Positions 10,724 through 21,190 of a stretch of DNA of 64,000 nucleotides are shown one piece after another. The first letter of the stretch is position 1, and each line of letters begins with the position of its first letter. A model generated the notes under the pieces. That model did no database searches. It worked only from the letters and a program-made list of their open reading frames with translations, and was not told where the DNA came from. The position numbers and the translations under genes are program-made. Source of the DNA: Toxorhynchites rutilus septentrionalis (lineage: Eukaryota; Arthropoda; Insecta; Diptera; Culicidae); the NCBI RefSeq assembly GCF_029784135.1, contig NC_073744.1:69215593-69279592 (forward strand). Reading direction: 5' to 3'.

Positions 10724-11800
10724 ATGTCGAAATGGTCGAAACGAACAAAACTCACTCTTTTCGAAATGCGCAATGTCACCCCTGGACTCGAAGTGTGTAG
10801 CGACCTGATTCACTTATACAATGACATCTTAGCTTTGAAGAAAGGCAACGATCGCAAAGCAACTCATAACAAGTGTTTTCTTTGTTGCAAATATTACGTG
10901 TTTTGCCACTTATTTTATTGAAATACATATTATCAATAATACGTGATATAGAGGAGTTAGTGAACCATTAAAGTTAAAATAACGGGATTAGTACCCTGGG
11001 TGTGTTGTTTCTGTGCTGCTTTTTGAAACTGGTCTATATACGGCGGCTCGACTGCGAAGGAATATATATAAAATATTTCCATTTTCAGACAAATTGGTAT
11101 ACAAATGCATACAAATTGCATACAATTCTTTTCGTTTTCACCGTGAAGTGACGTTCGTGATCAGGCCCTATGGCTCGATGTGTGGCACCCGGATGCGTGA
11201 GCGTTCGGTCATTGATACCCGGGCTCTAGTCCAACTCGAATTATGAAAAAATATCCCACAAATTATCATTCCATCGACTCCCGGGGGACAGGACCTAAAC
11301 AGCAATACTAAAAACATGTACATTTGTTGGCTTCACTTCAGTCCAGATTGTTTCATGCATATCGATGGCTTGGAGGTACAATATCTTCGATAACTGATAC
11401 CAAAAGGTAAATTTAAACAAATCCATACTATACAATTAATACACGAAACAGTTTATTTTTAGCTTTTCCTACTGTCCAACGATTCACATGCCTCTGGAAA
11501 TCAAAATTGGAAGACTCACCAAAAAGTCTTGATCGATATAAATCCAGAGTTGAATCCATTAAAAACATCCATAACATCCGCGAAATCGGTCCAGTTTTCT
11601 GATGGGAGGAAACATGACTATCCCGAGAGGGATATGCCGTCAAAGAAAATCGGGAGCAGCAGGAGCACTATCAACATTTCTAATGAGAAACATAACGATT
11701 CGGCCGGTTCTGATAGCTTAATTGAAGCTCTGCGGCAAGAGGTATCGGAGAGCTACAGAATGCTTCAGGTTTCCCTTTACCCTAGGTTTTGATTAGAAAG
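10724..11800 (+). pseudogene. W-family THAP zinc-finger gene remnant (W1)
   Basis: THAP domains are C2CH zinc fingers that bind DNA in P-type transposases and some host proteins. All landmarks occur in order: MARCVAPGC (Cys-x4-Cys) at 11170-11196, CWLHFSPDCF (Cys-x2-His and the following Phe) at 11325-11356, and AFPTV, the family's AVPT motif, right after a TTTTTAG splice acceptor near 11462. Frame changes and stops separate them, so it is decayed. A second open stretch (11529-11792) ends at CAG|GTTTCC, a possible donor. Related decayed copies on the minus strand at 52361-53560 and 47070-47336 show that this is a repeat family, probably a transposon. Host-gene origin is not excluded. Confidence 0.6.
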
Positions 11801-12143
11801 AAAACCTAATTGACGAATTTACGTTAGATTTGCAACAAGATGGCGCAGCGAGTAAAATGATGTTTTGTTTTTTTGACGTAGGACTACGTCTTTCATTTCT
11901 ATACCGGGGTGTAAAACCCGGTATAGAAATCTGACACCTAGTTTCGAGAACGAAAGCGTTACGCTGGAGACCGAGATTTTGAGCGTTAATAGCTCTTAAA
12001 CAACTGAACGAAATGGTATGATAAACACTTCATTTGAAAGATAAAATGTCTACGCGTCATATACTTGTTACTTTTTGATCCAAAAATTTGTTTCAATAGT
12101 CTTGAAATTGCTTTCAAAACAGGCTATTGAAATCACCAATCGG

Positions 12144-12178
12144 TATATAAGCGAGCGCCGCTCGTAAACCCACTCAGT
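12144..12178 (+). promoter_or_regulatory. Core promoter in H3: TATA box plus TCAGT initiator
   Basis: TATATAA at 12144-12150 with TCAGT at 12174-12178, the same arrangement as the other H copies. Confidence 0.55.
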
Positions 12179-12696
12179 TATGATTGAACAGCGATTGGAG
12201 CATGTTGTCGCTGTTGTTGTGAAGCTAATTTCGTTTATCATGAAAACGCTGATGAACGGTGTCACCAAGAGCCTGTTTGTGCACCTAAGGCCAAAAGGGA
12301 ATCCATCAGGAGGAGAGTGATGCCACGGTTCCGCTTGAAACATCGGAGCAGCCGCCACACACACACACATACACGCGCGGAATTCTCGTTGTTATCATCG
12401 TTGCTGAAAAATAATCTGCCAGTTCCCCTGGGAATTGAAAAATACATTCATGCGAAAGAGTTTATTTTAATGTTTTCTATCCATATAACACACCAAATAC
12501 ATTTGGTTTTGTTATTTTTCAATCAATCGCAATTAACAGGAAAGCTTCTGAATATTTTTCTCCCCATCATGAAAAACGGAAAATGTTTCACATCGCGAAA
12601 ATCAAGTCATTTTCGAGCGATTATTTGCTTTCTACTCATATAATGCTGCGACCAAATACATTTCGTTTTGGATTTTTTCAATCAAGTGCGATCAAC

Positions 12697-13198
12697 GTCA
12701 GACCACGTCTTTCGGCAATTTGTTAGAGGTGCAATGAATCTTTAGGAATTCCCGCTCTACGCGCACTGGCAAACAATGTTTACTCAACAATTTCTCAAAC
12801 GAGAAATGGGTGTTGTGAGAAAGGATTAGCGAACGCGAAAACGACAAACGGGAGAAAGATACGTTTGGAGGTTGAAGGAAATTGGCAGAAAACTTCTTCA
12901 TTCTATCATTCAAATAATGTGATTCATACCACATCGTTTTGCCAGAAAGAGATTATTAATGTTCAAAGGAGGAATCGAGTCCTCCGAGGAAATTACCCAG
13001 CGCAAATTAGAGTCGACTATCGATTGCGGCATTCGTACACAAATAATTTTATAATGCAGTTTCACCAAAGTGATTTCTTCGGATATATTCACTACATCAT
13101 GTCATGTATTTCATATTCTTCATTAAGAAATCCATATCCATGGCACCTATCGGTAACGAATTATTATCGAAACCACGATTTTCGCTAAATGCTCCTTT
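12697..13198. other. Segment unique to copy H3
   Basis: Between the standard H body and the histone inverted repeat lie about 500 bp not seen in the other H copies. Open frames exist on both strands (12865-13188 plus, 12698-12934 minus) but have no recognisable domain. The segment could have arrived together with the histone sequences. Confidence 0.4.
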
Positions 13199-13247
13199 CA
13201 GTTCGGCCTGTAAAAAACTTTTCTGAACTCTAATCCATCAAATTTGG

Positions 13248-13263
13248 AGCCCTGAAAAGGGCC
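13248..13263 (-). terminator. Histone 3' stem-loop (minus-strand H3 pseudogene)
   Basis: On the minus strand it reads GGCCCTTTTCAGGGCT, the conserved replication-dependent histone stem-loop (6-bp stem, TTTC loop, last pair G-T). It lies just downstream of the H3 coding remnant. Confidence 0.8.
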
Positions 13264-13269
13264 GTTGAT

Positions 13270-13650
13270 TATATGCTAAGCTAATATAGCACGCTCTCCT
13301 CGGATACGATGGGCCAGCTGGATGTCCTTGGGCATGATGTGACGCGTTTTGCATGGATAGCACACAAATTGGTATCTTCGAATAAGCCTCCTGCAGCGTC
13401 ATAGCCGCGGAACTTTGGAAGCGCAAGTCGGTTTTGAAGTCCTGAGCAATTCCACGATCCAAATGCTGCAAAGGTAGCTGCGGATCAGCAATTCGGTCGA
13501 CTTCTGATAGCGATGAATTTCACGCAAAGTTCCCGGTCGATAGCGATGTGGCTTCTCCACCTATCCTGCTACTGGTGCGCTTATCCGAGCTGACTTCGTG
13601 TGCCTTACCACCGAATGACTAACGAGCTGTCTGCGAAAGACTAACGAGCT
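13270..13650 (-). pseudogene. Histone H3 pseudogene, minus copy
   Basis: Translated pieces match histone H3: [28 protein letters not shown] (functional H3 has VMALQ), then a degraded AYSKI...[15 protein letters not shown] region. The last is H3's [20 protein letters not shown] in shifted frame. The DNA of the C-terminus (CATGCCCAAGGACATCCAGC) and the 3' stem-loop at 13248 are clear. The 5' part, including GAAGCCACATCGCTATCGACC (KPHRYR), lies toward 13560, and the N-terminal tail is recognisable to about 13640. Several indels and substitutions inactivate it. It forms one arm of an inverted repeat with the plus copy. Confidence 0.85.
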
Positions 13651-13892
13651 CGTGTCCTCACGGTGCGAGAGTAGAGTAAGAAATGAACATTATTATTTAT
13701 TATTTATTATTATTGCTGAGTAAATTCCAAGAAAAAATCCATTCCTTCTTTATGCGTGATTCATTCTGCTTCGGATCAACGGAACAGTGATAATCATTTC
13801 ATACAAAAGATAAAATGTCCAAGAGTTATATGATTGCTATTTATTGAGTCGGAAAATTGTTTCAATAGCTTAATGATAGCTTCGAAAACAGG

Positions 13893-13899
13893 TTATAAA
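13893..13899 (+). promoter_or_regulatory. TATA box upstream of plus H3 pseudogene
   Basis: TATAAAA within GGTTATAAAATGACGC, about 65 bp upstream of the H3 coding remnant. The stretch before it (TTGTTTCAATAG, TTCGAAAACAGG) is homologous to the region preceding the TATA box of ordinary H copies, so H promoters and this histone promoter may share an origin. Confidence 0.4.
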
Positions 13900-13959
13900 A
13901 TGACGCTTCCTTTGCTTTCGTTCATTTCTTACTCTACTCTCGCACCGTGACGACTCGTT

Positions 13960-14330
13960 TGTTTGGGACCAAGCAGATAGCAGGTTAGTCTTTCAGTGGT
14001 AAGGCACACGAAAGCAGCTCGGATAAGCGCACCAGTAGCAGGATAGGTGGAGAAGCCACATCGCTATCGACCGGGAACTTTGCGTGAAATTCATCGCTAT
14101 CGGAAGTCGACCGAATTGCTGATCCGCAAGCTACCTTTGCAGCTTTTGGATCGTGGAATTGCTCAGGACTTCAAAACCGACTTGCGCTTCCAAAGTTCCG
14201 CGGTTATGACGCTGCAGGAGGCTTATTCGAAGATACAAATTTGTGTGCTATCCACGTAAAACGCGTCACATCATGCCCAAGGACATTCAGCTGGCCCGTC
14301 GAATCCAAGGAGAGGGTGCTATATTAGCTT
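13960..14330 (+). pseudogene. Histone H3 pseudogene, plus copy
   Basis: Histone H3 is the nucleosome core protein; here the gene is broken. The N-terminal tail is visible in DNA (GGGACCAAGCAGAT, TGGTAAGGC, CGAAAGCAGCTCG) but full of stops. The frame then opens as [40 protein letters not shown] and [21 protein letters not shown], where H3 has RPGTVALREIRRYQKS and LPFQRLVREIAQD. Two codons of VAL are missing, a deletion removes residues around EASEAYLVGLFE, and CVLST-stop replaces CAIHAK. The intact DNA words CCCAAGGACATTCAGCTGGC and GAGAGGGTGCT mark the C-terminus. The stem-loop follows at 14345. Confidence 0.9.
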
Positions 14331-14344
14331 AGCATATAATCAAC

Positions 14345-14360
14345 GGCCCTTTTCAGGGCT
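14345..14360 (+). terminator. Histone 3' stem-loop (plus-strand H3 pseudogene)
   Basis: GGCCCTTTTCAGGGCT, preceded by ATCAAC. It shares both stem sequence and the terminal C-to-T change with the minus copy, so that change predates the inverted duplication. A G-U pair would keep the RNA stem. Confidence 0.85.
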
Positions 14361-15581
14361 CCAAATTTGATGGATTAGAGTTCAGAAAAGTTTTTTGCAG
14401 GCCAAACTGAAACGAGAATTTTCGTTTGGATGACATACAGCATCGAGAAAATTCCGGAAAGATCTAATCGTTGCTGAAAAATAATCTGTCAGTTCCCTGG
14501 GAATTGAAGAATACATCCATGCGAAAGAGTTTATTTTAATGTTTTTGAATTATATGGCGAACACAGCGACCAAATACATTTGATTTCGTAATTTTTCAAT
14601 CAAGTGTAATTAGCTGGAAGGCTTCTGAAGATTATTCTTTCCCATCAGTAGGATATTTTCGTATCCAATAATGGATGCATAACATGAAAAACGGAAAATG
14701 TTTCGTATCGCCAAAATTATATAATTTTCAATCGATTATTGCTCAGTCGCCGAAATTTTCATACTCAGAAAGGATGCATAAAACCTTGAGTCTTAAAGTA
14801 ACACTCTCGTTTTTGAAGTCACCCAAATATTTATTTATTCATTCATTCAGGATGGATTTAGATTCAACTTCAAACAAATGATATCTAAATCAACGATAGT
14901 CCTACGTCACCCTTGCGGTTATACCATAGATATAACCCACTTCCTGTTTTTTTTAGTATGGATTTGGTTTGTTTTGTTTTGAAAAATCAGAAATTTTCTG
15001 CAAATTTCCCGGATTCAAGTATTCTTTCTACGCTGAAAAGGTTAGAAAATCGTCATTTTACATTGTTTCATTCATAACATATGACGAATGATTCGGTACA
15101 AGTATTATGATTTACATTTTTTCACTATGTAAATGATGGGTGGCATTTGTTGCGCTTCAAATATTGCAGATCCTTCTCGTGTCTGATGAAAGGAAGCCCC
15201 TGCATAATCAATGGTATCCACCAACTTGATATGATATCGATTGCATCGTCGATATTCACAGTTTGAGCTTCTGAAAAATGTCCGGAAGTTAGTACTCAAA
15301 ACCTATAATCACCATCAAACATAAACATTTCGAAGATTATCTATGACTTTGGTTCAATATCGTGTTGAGACCGTTGTAAATAGACAAAAATATAATTTTC
15401 TTACCATTTACTGATAACATTTGATGGCTAAAATGATTCTAAATAGAAATTAATGGAAATAATCACGACCGAATCGCGCTTTTCAGTGCGTAAAATAAAC
15501 AAACACCCTCACTTTTGTGGTTCTAAGCTCTAATGTAGATGTCGCATAAGCTGATTCAGCTTTGCGTAAATTCGTCAATTA

Positions 15582-16040
15582 GCGATCTAACGTACAAATC
15601 TACACCTAGGCGGCGCTGCGGTGAAAGTGATGATGGTTTTAAATTTTGCCATGTGAGCTTATGGAAGGTTTGTAGTTCTATTTCCATAAATTACATTGTT
15701 ATAATCATAAAAGATTATTTGATTGCGATAAGTTTGTAAGAAATTTAATTCTGCACAATTTTATATATAACATGTTATTTATTTACCTCTTTCAGTAGTG
15801 AATACTACAAAAATGTTGACAATGGTTGAATTAAAGAAGGAAATTAGAGAGCACAATCAAACACAAGTAGAAAAATGCACGATTTCTGCATGTGAGAACT
15901 ACCTTGGAAAGCCCGGAAGTAAAATATACGTGATTTGTTTTTTGAGTTTTAGGTTACATTAGCATCATTTTCTTAGTTCAAAAACAAAATCCAGATGTCT
16001 CACTGATCGTTTACGTTTTGCGTTGGATCGCCAATTTGCG
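15582..16040 (+). mobile_element. T element, copy T1, with THAP-like exon remnant
   Basis: The ends TTAGCGATCTAACG and CGTTGGATCGCCAATT are imperfect inverted repeats. Inside, after an acceptor-like TTATTTACCTCTTTCAG, a frame reads MVELKKEIREHNQTQVEKC then TISACENYLGKPGSK. The Cys-x4-Cys-x-Asn start resembles the beginning of a THAP finger, but the rest of the finger is not seen. It is directly adjacent to the end of M1 copy a. Confidence 0.5.
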
Positions 16041-16053
16041 GTCTAATACCAGG

Positions 16054-16505
16054 GACAGACATACAGCTGTACTTGCGTTATACGTGTACAGCGTTGTACA
16101 GGTACCATCGTAGCATGACAGACATACTTTGGTTGTACATTGCACCGCATGTCAAATTGACAATCAGAAATTCGACCAATTTTCACCTCATGTTTCAATG
16201 AAAAAGTTTTTTATTTAGCGTCTGAACTATCAAACACAACAAACAAGTTTCCAATCTGAGTTATTAACTCAAGAGAAAGTTATTGAAAATAATATTTACC
16301 AAGTGTTTTGATTCAGTTTGTTCATGCTACCCACCACTAACCGTTTGTGGCGCTGCGCACCGTACAACTGTAGTCATGTACAACGGTGAAACAGGTCGGT
16401 ACAGATACAGTGATTGTACCGAGTTGCTTGCATGATTCTAGCGCTGTACATGGTGACAGACATACATTTTTCGAAGTACAGCGCAAGTACAGCTGTATGT
16501 CTGTC
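16054..16505. mobile_element. Palindromic MITE with GACAGACATACAGC ends, copy 1
   Basis: About 452 bp with inverted ends GACAGACATACAGCTGTAC / GTACAGCTGTATGTCTGTC and further internal GTACAGC and GACAGACATAC words. It separates T1 from T2. A second copy in the opposite orientation is at 53029-53490. No clear target duplication was found. Confidence 0.75.
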
Positions 16506-16511
16506 ATAAGT

Positions 16512-16958
16512 ATAACGTAACATAAATCTACACCTAGGCGGCGCTGTGGTAAAGTGATGATGGTTTTAAATGTTGCCATGTGAGCTTATGGAAGGTTTGT
16601 AGTTCTTTCCACAAATTACAATGTTATAATCATAAAAGAATATTTGATTGCGATGAGTTTGTATGAAATTTAATTCTGCGCAATTTTATATATAATATGT
16701 TATTTATATACCTCTTTCAGTAGTGAAAACTATAAAAATGTTAACAATGGTTGAATTAAAGAAGGAAATTCGAGAGCACAATCAAACACAAGTAGAAAAA
16801 TGCATGATTCCTGCATGTGAGAACTACCTTGGAAAGCCCGGAAGTAAAATATACGTGATTTGTTTTTTGAGTTTTAGGTTACTATAGCATCATTTTCTTA
16901 GTTCAAAAACAAAATCCAGATGTCTCACTGATCGTTTACGTTTTGCGTTAGATCGCCA
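16512..16958 (+). mobile_element. T element, copy T2
   Basis: Closely similar to T1 from CACCTAGGCGGCGCTG to GCGTTAGATCGCC, including the acceptor-like CCTCTTTCAG and the MVELKKEIREHNQ frame, with Met replacing Thr after the first Cys. T1 and T2 are thus near-identical tandem copies separated by a MITE. Confidence 0.6.
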
Positions 16959-17281
16959 ATGGAAGGTTTGTAGTTCTTTCCATAAATCACAATTGACGAA
17001 TTTACGCAAAGCTGAATCAGCTCATGCGACATCTACATTAGATCTCAGAACCACAAAAGTGAGGATGTATGTTTATTTTACGCACTGAAAAGCAAGATTC
17101 TGTGGTGATTATTCATTTTATTTCAATTCAGATTCATTTCAGCCATTGAATGTCGTCAGTATATGGTAAGAAAGTTGGAGTTTTGTATATTTACGATGGT
17201 TTTAACACGCGATTCGACCAAAGTCATATATAATCTTCGAAAATTTTAAGTATGATAATGCATACCGGTTATTGATACTAT

Positions 17282-18043
17282 CCCAACAAACATTAAATCG
17301 TATAACTTTGCACATGATAAGTCACATATAATTTCGTATCAAATCACAATCGCATAAAATATCAATCAAAATATCGATCGAAAATATCGATATCTAAAAT
17401 CGCATAAAATGCAAAAACACGATTTTCCATGTCATCGATGGATTGAGTGGTAACGTTGTCGTATCAAATCGCATATCAGTCCAAAAAGCATCGCATATCG
17501 TTATATACGGCTTTATATGCGTACAAAATATGGCATATCCCAGCAAACATTAAGTCGTATGAATAGCTATAATTGGAGGCGATATACATACAACCAAGAC
17601 ACATTTGTATGATATATGATGCAGATAACTAGCATATACACACAAAAGTGGAGGCAATATACGTATATGCCATATTTTGTACGCATATAAAGCCATATAT
17701 AACGATATGCGATGCTTTTTGGACTGATATGCGATTTGATACGACAACGTTACCACTCAATCCATCGATGACGTGGAAAATCGTGTTTTTGCATTTTATG
17801 CGATTTTAGATATATATGATCGATATTTTGATTGATATTTTATGCGATTGTGATTTGATACGAAATTATATGTGACTTATCATGTGCAAAGTTATACGAT
17901 TTAATGTTTGCTGGGATATGTATATCGCCTCCACTTTTGTGTGTATAGGCTAGTTATCTGCATCATATATCATACAAATGTGTCTTGGTTGTATGCATAT
18001 CGCCTCCAATTATAGCTATTCATACGACTTAATGTTTGCTGGG
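17282..18043 (-). mobile_element. E MITE, older copy split by another E
   Basis: Ends CCCAACAAACATTAAATCG and CGACTTAATGTTTGCTGGG. Its two parts, 17282-17538 and 17916-18043, together match the inner copy in reverse orientation. It was therefore hit by a later insertion of its own family. Confidence 0.8.
17539..17915 (+). mobile_element. E MITE, inner copy, 377 bp
   Basis: Ends CCCAGCAAACATTAAGTCG / CGATTTAATGTTTGCTGGG are inverted repeats. ATAT flanks both sides (17535-17538, 17916-17919), a possible 4-bp duplication. The sequence is non-coding and rich in ATATGCGAT words. Confidence 0.8.
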
Positions 18044-18464
18044 ATGGATACCCAGCAAACATTAAATCGTATAATTTTGCACGTGCCAAGTCTTACAAGA
18101 AATCCGAATAAATCAGAATCGCATATAATATCAATCAAAGTATGTATCGTGTATATTTGAAATCGCATAAAATGTAAAAACTCGATTTTATATACCATTA
18201 TCAAATTAAGTAAGTGTATATTGTCGTAAAAAATAATTAATCGGCATCATATGCGTATATTAGGCTGATGCAGTTTATGTGTCGTATAAGCGTATAATTT
18301 AAATCGATTCAGTACTGTAGTAAATCGTGTTGCATGCTGAAGAAAATCATGAAACAGTAATCATATTAGATCCTAATGAAGAACATATTACATCATATTG
18401 AAATGTCAATGAAATGCTGATGCACTCGAAAGTTTTAACCGCTGTTGAATTAATCTTCAGATAG

Positions 18465-18520
18465 CCGCGCGAGATAGTTGTTGGTGGATGATAATCCAGA
18501 CGATCGGAGTTCGAACCCAC
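18465..18520 (+). other. tRNA-like B-box sequence, possible SINE fragment
   Basis: GGAGTTCGAACCC (18506-18518) resembles a Pol III B box, preceded by a GC-rich stretch (GATAGCCGCGCGAGATAG) that poorly fits an A box. No full tRNA cloverleaf could be drawn by eye. Confidence 0.25.
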
Positions 18521-18608
18521 ATCGGAGCAGTTTCCACCAAACATTAATCTGTGTCATTTTAAACATTCATATTCCACTCCCAACATAAGTCAATCAATCA
18601 ATTATTTT

Positions 18609-20605
18609 GACGTAGGACTACGTCTTTCATTTCTATACCGGGGTGTAAAATCAAAGTTTCGAAAACAAAAGCGTTACGCCGGACACCGAGATTTTGGGCG
18701 TTAATAGCTCTTAAACAACTGAACGAAATGGTATGATACACACTTCATTCGAAAGATAAAATGTCTACGCGTTATATACTTGTTACTTTTTCATCCAAAA
18801 ACTTGTTTCAATAGCCTTAAAATTGCTTTCAAAACAGGCTATTGAAATCACCAATCGGTATATAAGCGAGCGCCGCTCGTAAACCCACTCAGTTATAACT
18901 GAACAGCGATTGGAGCATGTTGTCGCTGTTGTGGTGAAGCTCTTCGTTTATCATGAAAGCGCGGATGAACGGTGTCACCAAGAGCCTGTTTGTGCACTTT
19001 AGGCCAGAAGAAAATTTATCAGGAGGAGAGTGATGCCACAAACGGTTCCCCGGGAAGAGATCGGAGCAGCCGCCACACACACACACATACACGCGCGGAA
19101 CTCTTCGTTTGGGTGCCCTTCAGCATCGAGAAAATTCCGGAAAGATTCAATCGTTGCTGAAAAATAATCTGCCAGTTCCCCTGGGAACTGAAAAATACAT
19201 TCATGCGAAAGAGTTTATTTTAATGTTTTCTAATCATATAACACAGCGACCAAATACATTTGGTTTTGTGATTTTTCAATCAAATGCAATCAGCAGAAAA
19301 GCTTCTGAACATTATTCTTCCCCATCAGTAGGATATGTTCGTTTCCAATATTGGATGCGCGCGCAACGGAAAATGTTTCACATCGCGAAAAACATAATTC
19401 TCAATCGATTATTGCTCAGTCGCCGAAAGTTTCAAACTCAGAGAGTTCATTCGCCTCTAGTTTGCCTTCCAAATTGCCATCGTAAACCACACCTTCTTTC
19501 GATTCAGTCACGGACAAAAAGCATACTTAAGCGATATTCTGATGGTGAAACGCACCATTCTTTGTGTGGACACCGACTGAACAACATCGTTGCTGAACGA
19601 GCTGGACGGCGAGGGATCGAGTGCCTTTCTCAAGGCAATGAGGGTGGAGATGTAATGCAGGAGTTAGAGTAGAGTTCCAAGGGCCTTTCTCAAGGCTAGA
19701 GACGAATGAACTGGAAAGTTTAAAGTCTCTATAATACAAAACCATTCTATCCATGAAACACATTCATTTTTAGTGAGGACATCGACAAGACAACATCGTT
19801 ACTGAACGAGTTGAACGAGCTGGACGAGCTGGATGGTGAGGGATTAAGGGATTCATTACCTGGCCTGACCTAACCTGAAACGCATTCAGTTTGTTTGGGA
19901 CTGTGACGGAGCGCAGAAAAGCCGATCCATCAGAAGAAGAGAAGACGACCGAGAGAATACCAGCATCGAAAATTGGTTCCGCTTGAGACATCGGAGCAAC
20001 CGCCACACACACACACACACACATACACGCGCGCAACTCTTTACGTTTGCTGGTTATCGAGAAGAATCCGGAAAGAAGTGATCGTTGCTGCAAAATAATC
20101 TGCCAGTTCCCCTTGGAATTGAAAATTACATTCAAGCGAAAGAGTTTATTTTAACGTTTTCTGTCCATATAATACTGCGACCAAATACAATTGGTTTTGT
20201 GATTTTTCAATCGAGTGCAATTAACCGCTAAGGTAAGATACCGCTGCTGCAAAATAATTTGCCAGTTCCCCTTGGCATTGAAAATAACATGCAAGCGAAA
20301 GAGTTTATTTTAATGTTTTCTAACCATATAACACTGCGACCAAATACATTTGGTTCTTTGATTTTTCAATCAAGTGTAGTTAGCAGGGAAGCTTCTGAAG
20401 ATTATTCTTCCCCATCAGTAGGATATTTTCGTATCCAATATTGGATGCATAAAACCTTGTACCTGTACGTGACGCTCTCGTTTTCGAAGTCCCCCAAATA
20501 TTCATTTATTCATTCATTCAGAATAGATTCAGATTCAACAACACTAAATCAACGATAGTCCTACGTTACCATTGCGGTTATACCATAGATATAACCCACT
20601 CCCTG
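18609..20605 (+). mobile_element. H-family element, copy H4
   Basis: Complete from GACGTAGGACTACGTC to the tail CGATAGTCCTACG...ATAACCCACTCCCTG. TATATAA at 18859-18865 and TCAGT at 18889-18893 repeat the core promoter. It lacks the 4-unit 197-bp array and instead has one to two diverged units and several CA-rich tracts. Open frames in it (for example 19109-19672) are not conserved in frame between copies. Confidence 0.8.
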
Positions 20606-21190
20606 TTTCTTCTACGAACATAAATACTCATATATGAAAATGGCGATTCGTGAGGTTATAATAAACATTTCACGAAAATATTTTGCGCCATTTGTTTTTT
20701 TTTTCTATGTCTGTAATAAATCGTATATGAGTATGGCAAAAGTCGTATTTGGTGCTTTGACAATTCATGAGTATATTCATATTAGATCGCAATTCAATTC
20801 CAACACAATCGCTATTATAGCCGGTCAAAGGTGCATATTCATCCAAACAAATTCGGTAAGCATTTGCCATGTATGTATATGGCCTCCACTTTTGCATGCA
20901 TATGCCAGTTAGGCGCATTATATGCCAACCAAATTTTAGGGCATATGATGTTATATATACGCTTGTTATGCGATTTAATGTTTGCTGGGTAATTGCGATG
21001 AAACCGATTTCATATCAAATTGGCTGATATCATTGATTATGTAGGGGCCGATACGAGAAGGATTTGCAGTATATTTAGCGCAAAACACCCTATTCATCGT
21101 TTACTTAGTGGAAAGAATACATGAAACCGGGAAATTTGAAGATAAATTCAGATTTTTCTAGAAAATTTGAACGAATTTCATACCAAAAAA

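Larger units (their letters stand above)
13199..14410. repeat. Inverted repeat formed by two histone H3 units
   Basis: The left arm is about 13199-13690, the right arm about 13915-14410, with a spacer of about 225 bp. The arms include 3' flank, stem-loop, H3 remnant and 5' leader (TTCTTACTCTACTCTCGCACC). The 5' ends face each other. The arms differ by scattered substitutions and small indels, so the duplication is not brand new. Confidence 0.85.
11875..14946 (+). mobile_element. H-family element, copy H3, containing histone H3 pseudogenes
   Basis: A complete copy from GACGTAGGACTACGTC to the tail TAGTCCTACGTCACCC...CCTG. It entered an oligo-T tract of M1 (T-runs on both sides), as H5 and H6 did. 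The head has a short internal duplication (CCGGTATAGAAAT near 11918). After the core promoter and body, the middle holds a large inverted repeat made of two histone H3 pseudogenes, then a second promoter-like and body-like section. Confidence 0.8.
11809..15579. mobile_element. M1 MITE, copy a, carrying an H element
   Basis: Ends ATTGACGAATTTACG / CGTAAATTCGTCAAT are inverted repeats flanked by TA (11807-11808, 15580-15581), indicating a Tc1/mariner-type insertion. Its own sequence is 11809-11874 plus 14947-15579. The rest is the H element that entered its T-run. Confidence 0.75.
18051..20999. mobile_element. E MITE, third copy, split by H4
   Basis: Begins CCCAGCAAACATTAAATCG at 18051 and ends GCGATTTAATGTTTGCTGGG at 20999. 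E-type sequence (AATCGCATAAAATG; GGCCTCCACTTTTGCATG) is seen on both sides of an inserted H element. It abuts the previous E with an 7-bp gap. Confidence 0.65.

Noticed and set aside
18465..18520. A functional tRNA gene
   Set aside because: Only a B-box-like word is present; no acceptor stem or anticodon arm could be formed, and the A box is poor.
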